A stretch of 25,471 nt of DNA from a virus. This document shows, piece after piece, positions 1 to 5,754 of this stretch. Where the stretch lies: the IMG/VR virus record IMGVR_UViG_3300004807_000114, positions 1-25,471 of that record; one strand, 5' to 3'. Each line of letters starts with the position of its first letter. Position 1 is the stretch's first letter. The notes below the pieces were generated by a model that was given only the letters and a program-made list of their open reading frames with translations, searched no databases and was not told the origin of the DNA. Position numbers and translations under genes: made by a program.

Positions 1-170
1 TACCGCTAGAGAGGCCTGTTAGACCTGATTTTCCTAAGGTGAAAGGTTCCGATCTATCATGTGTACCGAGTGATACTAAACAACAATTGTTGATGAGAGA
101 TGATGTAATTAAATCTTACATCAATAGACTTGAAGCGACAATTGATGCCACTAAAGTTACAGACCAGTAA
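1..170 (+). CDS. Spanin-like lysis protein, C-terminal part (5' end outside window)
   Basis: An open frame enters from the left edge (first complete codon at position 3) and stops at TAA 168-170, leaving 55 visible residues. It has a proline/arginine-rich start (PLERPVRPDFPKVKG), one cysteine, and a charged helical tail ending near LEATIDATK. This resembles the C-terminal part of Rz1/PseT-type outer-membrane spanins, which join the inner and outer membranes in the last step of lysis of Gram-negative hosts. The resemblance is from memory of the family and the N-terminal lipobox is not visible, so the call is tentative. It is on the opposite strand to its neighbours, and its last 14 bases overlap the 3' end of the lipoprotein gene that converges on it. 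Confidence 0.5.
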   Translation, partial: PLERPVRPDFPKVKGSDLSCVPSDTKQQLLMRDDVIKSYINRLEATIDATKVTDQ

Positions 171-387
171 ATTTACAACCAAGAACTGCTTGAGTACCCA
201 TTAACACCTGCAATCCTTGTTTTGGTGTTAATGGTGTACCCGATTCATAATCCCTTTTGCCATAATACTGCATTAATTCACTATTCATTTTAGGTTCTAC
301 TGTACAATCACTAAAACCTTCATATCTTGCACAACTAATAGAAAACAACATTCCTGCCGTTAGTATAAACAACTTGAGAATGTTCAT
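157..387 (-). CDS. Small lipoprotein or exported protein of unknown function
   Basis: A 76-residue protein starts at ATG 387, just after an AGGA ribosome-binding sequence. A TTG five codons further upstream is possible but less likely. Residues 1-18 form a short signal peptide: a lysine at 5, a hydrophobic stretch LFILTAGMLF, then SIS-C19. This fits a lipoprotein signal with a weak lipobox (serine rather than leucine at -3). Two more cysteines (28 and 70) could form a disulfide. The gene begins 53 bases inside the previous minus-strand gene and its 3' end overlaps the convergent spanin-like gene. I do not recognise the family. Proximity to a lysis-type gene suggests an envelope role, but that is inference. 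Confidence 0.6.
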   Translation of the reverse strand: MNILKLFILTAGMLFSISCARYEGFSDCTVEPKMNSELMQYYGKRDYESGTPLTPKQGLQVLMGTQAVLGCKFTGL

Positions 388-616
388 TTTCCTGTTTTTC
401 AATTTTAATCCATTCTGAGTCGGAGAATTTATAACCTTCTCTTTCTTGAACTGTTATTTTCAGATAATTGATCTTTTCTCTTATATATTTGGCTAGACTG
501 ACGTTATCTATACCACCAACTCTAATGAACAATACATTCTTTTCATACTTTACTTCTGGTTCAAAACCAAAATTGTTTTTCACCAATTGAATGGCTTGAT
601 CAAGTGTATAAGGCAT
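335..616 (-). CDS. Conserved-looking small protein, function unknown
   Basis: A 93-residue protein starts at ATG 616, two bases after the stop of the upstream gene, with AAGGA about nine bases before the start. It looks like a compact alpha/beta domain: an N-terminal helix (YTLDQAIQLVKNN), a beta segment with VLFIRVGG, and a C-terminal strand ending VVFY. There is no signal peptide, membrane segment or catalytic motif I can name. It is the second-last member of the leftward head-associated gene run and overlaps the lipoprotein gene at its 3' end. No function can be assigned from sequence. Confidence 0.6.
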   Translation of the reverse strand: MPYTLDQAIQLVKNNFGFEPEVKYEKNVLFIRVGGIDNVSLAKYIREKINYLKITVQEREGYKFSDSEWIKIEKQENEHSQVVYTNGRNVVFY

Positions 617-618
617 AA

Positions 619-984
619 TTAGAAATCCTTTCTTTTACCTATACCCATTGGCATTCTAGGATCAGAAACTTTCTTCTTACGCTTTCGAAGGTCAACGCCA
701 GGTTCACCTCCTTTTCCCCCGCTACCAGCAATTGCACCACCACCAACTACGTTGGTTGGGCCACCGGCAACTGCTCCGGCACCCATTCCATCTTCTTTTA
801 AATCTTTACCGTCATGACTGACCACATGAATGGTACCAAATCCAGGTTTATGATTTGAATCCATTCTTACATTTTTATAACCACTTGTTGCTAATTTTTT
901 AGCGTGAGCTATAGCACCCTTTTCACTAAAGTGTATTGATTTTCTATCTTCTTCTTCGGTTACAAACTGTTTAAATGTTTTCAT
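619..984 (-). CDS. Head-associated protein with T4-like capsid-targeting leader and glycine-rich module
   Basis: A 121-residue basic protein. It starts MKTFKQFVTEE, close to the capsid-targeting sequence of T4 internal proteins (MKTYQEFIAE), which is cut after (L/I)-x-E by the gp21 prohead protease; here the first candidate site is V-T-E at 8-10. A second candidate, L-K-E followed by D, comes just before a glycine-rich module (about residues 66-97, with GGPTNVVGGGAIAG and GEPGV) that I recall as recurring in proteins of marine T4-like phages. The C-terminus is lysine/arginine-rich (RKRKKK), as expected for a DNA-associated internal protein. ATG 984 overlaps the previous stop as ATGA, indicating translational coupling. 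The packaged role is inferred from the leader. Confidence 0.65.
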   Translation of the reverse strand: MKTFKQFVTEEEDRKSIHFSEKGAIAHAKKLATSGYKNVRMDSNHKPGFGTIHVVSHDGKDLKEDGMGAGAVAGGPTNVVGGGAIAGSGGKGGEPGVDLRKRKKKVSDPRMPMGIGKRKDF

Positions 985-1373
985 CTACATTTCCATTTTC
1001 TTAGAGATAAAGCCTTTCTTGTAGGTTCACCATTAGGTTTCTTCATAGGACCAGGCATACCACTCATTCTTGCACAAAATGACTTTCTGCGTTTTGCAGC
1101 TTTACTACCAGGTTTTACTTTACCTGTAACAGCCTTTTTTAATTTAGAACCTGGATTTTCTCTACGGTATGATGCAATACCTTTTGCATTCAAACCACCA
1201 GTAGGACTTTTACCTTCTTTGCGTTTCCATGCAGCTGACTTTTCATCTAACTGAACTTCTTCAGGAACACAATTAGGAACTGTTTTACCACCTTTCTTTT
1301 TAGTACCAATTGCGGTATAACCTTTCCAACAAGATTTCTTTAAATCTTCTCTGAGTTCTTTAAATGTCTTCAT
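981..1373 (-). CDS. Two-module basic protein with capsid-targeting leader (DUF6321-like C-terminus)
   Basis: A 130-residue, strongly basic protein. It opens MKTFKELRE, a leader like that of the neighbouring 121-aa protein, with L-R-E at 7-9 as a candidate prohead-protease site. Residues 14-36 form a Cys-Trp-Lys-Gly-Tyr...Asn-Cys-Val module (C15, C35). A QLDE site at 41-44 separates it from the C-terminal module (about 45-130), which carries PTGGLNAKGIASYRRENPGS, KAAKRRKSFCARMSG and a final RKWKCR. I recall this second module as DUF6321, found in many marine phages. The four cysteines could bind a metal. The gene overlaps both neighbours as ATGA. Function is unknown; the leader and charge suggest a packaged nucleic-acid-associated protein. 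Confidence 0.65.
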   Translation of the reverse strand: MKTFKELREDLKKSCWKGYTAIGTKKKGGKTVPNCVPEEVQLDEKSAAWKRKEGKSPTGGLNAKGIASYRRENPGSKLKKAVTGKVKPGSKAAKRRKSFCARMSGMPGPMKKPNGEPTRKALSLRKWKCR

Positions 1374-1753
1374 ATGCTTAGTAGTATCTCTGCAACAATG
1401 GGGTCTATAGGTATATCATAAGAATTTATATTTTTTCCTCTAATACCATCTATTTCTTCTGGCATTATTCTAAGATAACATAAAAATGTTTTCAATATAT
1501 CATAATCCCTTTCATCAATCTTATAGAATAAAATTCTTGTTGTGGCTACAGGACCAAAAACATTATTCAATAAAATGATGTGATTTAGTATCAATCTTTC
1601 TTTGAGAATTTTGGTAACTTTATATTTACGAAACAACCTTTTAAGATACTTCGTTCTTTTAATGTCACCTTCAAACTCCGATAAAATGCAATGAGGTGAC
1701 ATGTAACACTTCATTGCATATATCAGAAAATTATCTTCAGTTAAATTTTGCAT
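1370..1753 (-). CDS. Conserved T4-like phage protein, DUF7207-like
   Basis: A 127-residue protein starting at ATG 1753. Its sequence (MQNLTEDNFLIYAMKCY, then a basic helix KYLKRLFRKYK and ERLILNHIILLNNVFGP) matches my memory of a conserved hypothetical family of T4-like marine phages, listed as DUF7207. It looks mostly alpha-helical, with no signal peptide or membrane span. The ATG lies only seven bases after the hairpin at 1760-1779, so it probably depends on readthrough or on a start beyond the hairpin. Its stop overlaps the start of the next gene as ATGA. Function unknown; the family assignment is from recollection, not a search. Confidence 0.7.
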   Translation of the reverse strand: MQNLTEDNFLIYAMKCYMSPHCILSEFEGDIKRTKYLKRLFRKYKVTKILKERLILNHIILLNNVFGPVATTRILFYKIDERDYDILKTFLCYLRIMPEEIDGIRGKNINSYDIPIDPIVAEILLSI

Positions 1754-1759
1754 AATTAA

Positions 1760-1779
1760 AGGGGGATAAAAATCCCCCT
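1760..1779 (-). terminator. GC-rich hairpin terminator after the 209-aa virion-type gene
   Basis: AGGGGGAT at 1760-1767 pairs perfectly with ATCCCCCT at 1772-1779 around a four-base loop. On the minus strand the hairpin is followed by TTTAATT, a short U-rich tail. It lies three bases after the stop of the 209-aa gene and seven bases before the next start, so it likely attenuates late transcription. The weak U-tract suggests partial readthrough. Confidence 0.7.
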
Positions 1780-1782
1780 ATA

Positions 1783-2412
1783 TTATAGACCAGAGACAAT
1801 CTGGCCGGCAGTTGTGTTACCTGAATTGGTATTAGAAGCAGAAGAGTTAGCTAATGCAACTAAAGTTTCTTTCAAATAACGAACAGTACCATCATTATTA
1901 ACCTTTTTAGTGATTTTATTCCAACCTGTATTTAAATTACCAATGTTAGCAATTGCACCATTAGCGGTTGTAGTATTTGCTGCTCTTGTTGTAGTAATAA
2001 GAATGGTATCGTAGAAATATGTATTTGCTGGTGAAGGCCATGCAATAGACTTGTCAAATTCGACACCCCATCCAGAGTTAACCACACCAAATAAATTATT
2101 TGTTAATGTGATTGTATTACCACTAATCGAACTAACCTGTGTATTTGATGCAAAGAATCCTGGAATACCATTACCAGATTGGCCTCCATTGTTTGCATTA
2201 AATCCGTTAGCCCAAAAATATACATATTGTCCTGCTGAAACACCGATGTTAGCTACGTTATTTTGAGCACCATCGTTATAAGAAACCGAAATTATGTTAT
2301 TACCAGCTGTATTACCAGCATAAACATATAGCTGAACATTTTCTCTTGTTTGACGTTCATAACCAAACTTAGGTTTGGTTTTTGGTCCGTCAGTATTAGA
2401 CCATGATGGCAT
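1783..2412 (-). CDS. Putative virion structural protein (MPSWSNTDG family)
   Basis: A 209-residue protein starting at ATG 2412 behind a strong AGGAG ribosome-binding site seven bases upstream. It is rich in Asn, Gly, Ser and Thr and looks all-beta: repeated short strands such as NIISVSYNDG and GNTITLTNN, then a C-terminal GWNKITKKVNNDGTVRYLKE segment. I recall this family, beginning MPxWxNTD, from structural gene regions of marine T4-like phages, where it is taken as a virion surface or decoration protein; no function has been proved to my knowledge. A late-promoter-like GATAAATA box lies 32 bases upstream and a hairpin terminator follows the stop, so it may form its own late transcription unit. 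This is consistent with a protein needed in many copies. Confidence 0.7.
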   Translation of the reverse strand: MPSWSNTDGPKTKPKFGYERQTRENVQLYVYAGNTAGNNIISVSYNDGAQNNVANIGVSAGQYVYFWANGFNANNGGQSGNGIPGFFASNTQVSSISGNTITLTNNLFGVVNSGWGVEFDKSIAWPSPANTYFYDTILITTTRAANTTTANGAIANIGNLNTGWNKITKKVNNDGTVRYLKETLVALANSSASNTNSGNTTAGQIVSGL

Positions 2413-2442
2413 TTGAATTCTCCTAGAATAAGTTTTACTGTA

Positions 2443-3234
2443 TTATTTATCTTTTTTATTTTCTTCTTTCTTCTTGTCTTTATCTTTGTCTTTTCCTTTT
2501 GTTATATCTGGTTGGCCAGGACGATTTCTCATCATAGGATCAATTTCTATGGTGTCTCTTTTCTGTCCTGTTAAAGTTGATCCACCAGTCATAACAGCGG
2601 CTGCATGGGGTTTATTTTCACCGACACTATCTTTTTTATCAGCTGTTTCTATTTTAGGTTTTTTACCGTATGTTGCAACAGACTTATCTTCCTTCTCATG
2701 GTCATACAAATCTTCATTCACTTTTTTCTTGAAAATCGATTTAATCAATTTTGCAGCTCTTGAAAGTTTCTCAGAAACATCATTTGTATTATTTGCGCCA
2801 TCAAACACAGTCTGTGTTGCAGCCTGTGGATCTTGATATACATCTTCTCTTTTCAAACCAGGTGTAGTAACAACATTGTGCATAGATTGTCTAGCTTTCA
2901 GTTGTTTATGTCTTTTTGCAGTAGCATTAATACTACCTTTTACATCAGAAAGACCTTTATCAATTTCTTCCTTTTTGACAACCGGAAGTCTACCACCAGA
3001 AACATGGTCTCTTTTCCATTTTTCAAATTCGCCAGTCTTTGAAGCAGAAATCTTAGATATTTTACTTGCAGTTTTAGGATTCAATCCTTTTGTTTGCATA
3101 TATCTATTAAGTAAATCATCTTCATTAATGCCGGCCTTCGCAGACCATGGATCTTTAGGATCGACACCAAACTTAGGTTTTTCCCTGACAGTATCTTTAA
3201 CAATTGATTTTATCTTGTCAGATTTGCTGCTCAT
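2443..3234 (-). CDS. Conserved charged phage protein with ATYGKKPK / ENKPHAAAVMTGG module, likely head-associated
   Basis: A 263-residue, very hydrophilic protein, starting at ATG 3234 in a TAATG overlap with the upstream stop. The N-terminal part (1-60) has an NRYMQTKGLNPKTASKISKI helix. The C-terminal part has VNEDLYDHEKEDKSVATYGK, then ENKPHAAAVMTGGSTLTG and DTIEIDPMMRNRPGQPD, ending in a lysine/aspartate run. I recall this C-terminal module as widespread in marine T4-like phages, without a known function. V-N-E and similar sites resemble the prohead-protease sites of its neighbours. There is no classic leader, membrane segment or catalytic motif. Low complexity and position point to a core or internal head component, by inference. 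Confidence 0.65.
   Translation of the reverse strand: MSSKSDKIKSIVKDTVREKPKFGVDPKDPWSAKAGINEDDLLNRYMQTKGLNPKTASKISKISASKTGEFEKWKRDHVSGGRLPVVKKEEIDKGLSDVKGSINATAKRHKQLKARQSMHNVVTTPGLKREDVYQDPQAATQTVFDGANNTNDVSEKLSRAAKLIKSIFKKKVNEDLYDHEKEDKSVATYGKKPKIETADKKDSVGENKPHAAAVMTGGSTLTGQKRDTIEIDPMMRNRPGQPDITKGKDKDKDKKKEENKKDK
2444..2451 (-). promoter_or_regulatory. Candidate late promoter (GATAAATA) for the 209-aa gene
   Basis: The minus strand reads GATAAATA, one base from the T4 late-promoter consensus TATAAATA and matching the looser NATAAATA seen in cyanophage relatives. It lies 32 bases upstream of ATG 2412, over the last codons of the preceding gene. Supported by similar boxes before other genes in this window. 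Confidence 0.5.
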
Positions 3235-4547
3235 TACTTTGGACCTGCATGGAATTTAACTTTAGTTGATTTAAAATCTGCACCTGGGCCAACGTCATCT
3301 TTTTTCCCACCTTTAACTGGGCCTTTTAGCATATCAGTTGATCTTGTTTCATAATCAAGTTCTTCTGATGTTCCAATCTTACCTAACATTTCACTCTTCA
3401 TTCTCTTCATGGCATGACGAGCAACTTCTTTTACTCTAGCCGCAGGTGTTATTGGATTGCTTGATGGGTTTGCATTCTGTACAAAAGGAGAATCAGAACC
3501 ACAACCTGCATCCATACTTGGATCTTTACCTTCATCAATCTCAACATCTTCTTTCTTGAGTTTCTTCATGTCTTTAAATTTCTTCAGTCCTTTACCAGCA
3601 GCATTAGCAGCGGCAGAAGCAGCAGAAGATTTACTTCTTGTTGACTTCTTCCAAGGACCATCAGCAATATCTGTCCACTTGTCTTCGTTGACTTCAGATT
3701 CTTCATTATATGTTGATTTAGGGAATCCACCAGCAGTTTTACCTTTCTTCCCACCACTCGTCAAATTATAGTAACGATTGGAATTTCTTATTGCTTTCTC
3801 TGCTTCCTTTTGATCACCGCCGTGTTGTGAATGTTTTATAACCTTTCCGAATGATGCCCATCCTTTCTTTTCTGCTTCATTTCCACGTTTAATTCGTCCA
3901 AGAAGAGATTTCTTGTCTAGTTCATCAATCTGTTCTACTGACTCATCAACTTCCTTTGGTGTCTTCTTTGCCAACTTACCAATTTCCTTATCTGGATCAG
4001 TTTTCTTGTCTGCTTCAATTGGCTTTGCCTTCATTCTCTTGAGTTCAGCATCAGCACGACGAACATCATCATCTTCATCGTCATCATCCCAACGTTCTTC
4101 AAGAGTTTCTTCTTTCATTGCCATCTTGGTAGCGGTAGCATACATTACTTCTTTCCAACGCTTACCATACTTAGCCTTGAATTCTTTTTCTCTATCCTTC
4201 ATAGACAGAACAATTTTTTCTTTTTTCTTTGTCTGTGCAGGAGTCATTTCCTTTTCATCAATCTGTTCAATATCGAACTGTTTGTTCTTAAAAGAATCGA
4301 TTAGATAGTCTTTGAATGAAAGGTCTTCTTTATGGAATTTCTTAGATGCTGTGAAATAATCATCATGTCTCTTCATCTTACGTTCCATAGAGTCTGGGTT
4401 CTTAGGATCAGCCATTCTCTTTGTATTTGCTCTCATGTAGTTGCCGAGAGTTTTCTTTGACAGTTCATCAATCTGTTCCGGTTCTTCAGAGATAATCTTA
4501 TCCACGGCATCAGTAACAGAGTCTTTTATAAATTTATTGTTAAACAT
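3234..4547 (-). CDS. Modular head-associated protein with repeated I-D-E sites (polyprotein-like)
   Basis: A 437-residue, highly charged protein, starting at ATG 4547 after AAGGAAAG. I-D-E sites recur at 26-28, 96-98, 207-209 and 337-339 (three as EQIDE, one as VEIDE), with I-S-E at 19-21. T4 gp21 cuts after (L/I)-x-E, so these look like processing sites. They delimit modules: ELSKKTLGNYMRANTKR (28-44) and the degenerate copy ELDKKSLLGRIKRG (209-222); MTPAQTKKKEKIV with YGKRWKEVMYATATKMAMKE (101-146); an acidic run WDDDDEDDD (153-161); an alanine-rich stretch (308-317); and a C-terminal SPFVQNANPSSNPITPAARV block. Several modules are ones I recall from other marine phage proteins. It overlaps both neighbours. 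A prohead-core or internal-peptide role is inferred. Confidence 0.7.
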   Translation of the reverse strand: MFNNKFIKDSVTDAVDKIISEEPEQIDELSKKTLGNYMRANTKRMADPKNPDSMERKMKRHDDYFTASKKFHKEDLSFKDYLIDSFKNKQFDIEQIDEKEMTPAQTKKKEKIVLSMKDREKEFKAKYGKRWKEVMYATATKMAMKEETLEERWDDDDEDDDVRRADAELKRMKAKPIEADKKTDPDKEIGKLAKKTPKEVDESVEQIDELDKKSLLGRIKRGNEAEKKGWASFGKVIKHSQHGGDQKEAEKAIRNSNRYYNLTSGGKKGKTAGGFPKSTYNEESEVNEDKWTDIADGPWKKSTRSKSSAASAAANAAGKGLKKFKDMKKLKKEDVEIDEGKDPSMDAGCGSDSPFVQNANPSSNPITPAARVKEVARHAMKRMKSEMLGKIGTSEELDYETRSTDMLKGPVKGGKKDDVGPGADFKSTKVKFHAGPK

Positions 4548-5754
4548 CTTTCTTTCCTTTTTTCTTTTTAATTGTTATACCAATGTTTCTATTTTGATCT
4601 TTGTAAGATTGCATAGGTTCTTTGTTACTAGCACCACCAAGAACACCACCAACACCCATTCCATCAGCATCATTCTGAAAACCGTTGAATTCCTTTAATG
4701 ATTTCTTAAATTTCTTGAAAGGTTTCTTTTCAACATCATATGAACTACTTAGTGGGTTAGGACTCGCACCTTTGGTCATTCCAGCAAAATTAATAACATC
4801 GTCATTATTAAAATCTCTATCTTCACTATAGGTTTGATTACCTAAACCAGCACCAGCTGCTGCTCCTTGACCACCAGCTCTAGTATCATATTCTGGCCCT
4901 ATTCCGGATGGTCGACCTACTCTACCAGCACTCAAAGACTTATCACCTCTTTTCAACTTTTTATTCTTATCATTATCTTTGTTGAAATTAGGTTCTTTCG
5001 GTGGTGGGCTATATGTCATATGCGGTTGACTTGCCTCACTATATGTTCTAAAAGTATATGTTTTAGTTTTCTTAGGTGCATCATACTTGATATTATCAAC
5101 ACGTTCACTTGAACGATTATCTGGTGTTATATCATCAGGACCGTCAGCCTTCAATGCAGGGTTGATCTTTTTCTTGAACTCTTTTAGTATGTTTTTACCT
5201 AGAAAAGTATTTATCTTTTCGTGTGTTTTTTGTATTTCTTCTGATAACTCTTCAATAGAACCCATGTTATTGAATTCTATATAATTATCAAAAGAATCTG
5301 AAAACACATCTTTGTTTTCTTGTGCCTTTAACCATCTTGAATGACGAACTGATTCATTCATTGATCTGGATAGTTTTTCGTTACGTTCTTTGCTAACTTG
5401 ATCTGAAGTATTAGTGTAAACCATTATAGTTGTGTAACCAAACTCTTCAAGTTCTTCTTTGATGTAAAGAATCTTATCAATATCACTAGCTGGAGCATTA
5501 ATTACCAGCGGCATTCTATGTCTAATAGATTCCATTCTGTAATCTTTTGATTTTGATAACATATTATCTTTATCTGCAAGGAAATTATATACTTGAAGAT
5601 GGTTGAGTTCACTTATATCAGTTTCGGACAAAACATCACGAATGATAACATCCTTTCCTGATCCTGGACCACCAGAAACGAAAATAGCCTTAGACATAGT
5701 ATCATGTCTTCTATTTTCCGAGATATTAACAATAAAATCTTTGAAATTTTTCAT
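4540..5754 (-). CDS. P-loop kinase with capsid-targeting-like leader and long disordered tail
   Basis: A 404-residue protein. Residues 1-13, MKNFKDFIVNISE, resemble a capsid-targeting leader with candidate cleavage after I-S-E. The kinase domain follows at about 21-190: a beta strand AIFVSGG, a Walker A GGPGSGKD at 28-35, and later INAPASDIDK and TTIMVYTNTSDQVSKERNEK, as in polynucleotide- or zeta-toxin-like P-loop kinases. The rest (about 200-404) is low-complexity and charged, with GGQGAAAGAGLGN, two L-K-E sites and a terminal ADGMGVGGVLGG block. ATG 5754 overlaps the previous stop as ATGA. An alternative start is Met20 (position 5697), which would remove the leader. The substrate is unknown: RNA/DNA 5'-ends, a nucleotide, or UDP-sugar. 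Confidence 0.75.
   Translation of the reverse strand: MKNFKDFIVNISENRRHDTMSKAIFVSGGPGSGKDVIIRDVLSETDISELNHLQVYNFLADKDNMLSKSKDYRMESIRHRMPLVINAPASDIDKILYIKEELEEFGYTTIMVYTNTSDQVSKERNEKLSRSMNESVRHSRWLKAQENKDVFSDSFDNYIEFNNMGSIEELSEEIQKTHEKINTFLGKNILKEFKKKINPALKADGPDDITPDNRSSERVDNIKYDAPKKTKTYTFRTYSEASQPHMTYSPPPKEPNFNKDNDKNKKLKRGDKSLSAGRVGRPSGIGPEYDTRAGGQGAAAGAGLGNQTYSEDRDFNNDDVINFAGMTKGASPNPLSSSYDVEKKPFKKFKKSLKEFNGFQNDADGMGVGGVLGGASNKEPMQSYKDQNRNIGITIKKKKGKKDV

Noticed and set aside
2474-4698. Several long plus-strand open frames opposite the 263-aa and 437-aa genes
   Set aside because: They are serine/leucine/phenylalanine-rich antisense frames of low-complexity lysine/glutamate-rich genes, without ribosome-binding sites.
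5209-5216. GATAAATA on the minus strand inside the kinase gene
   Set aside because: It lies deep in the coding region with no start shortly downstream; likely chance codons for Lys-Ile-Asn-Thr.
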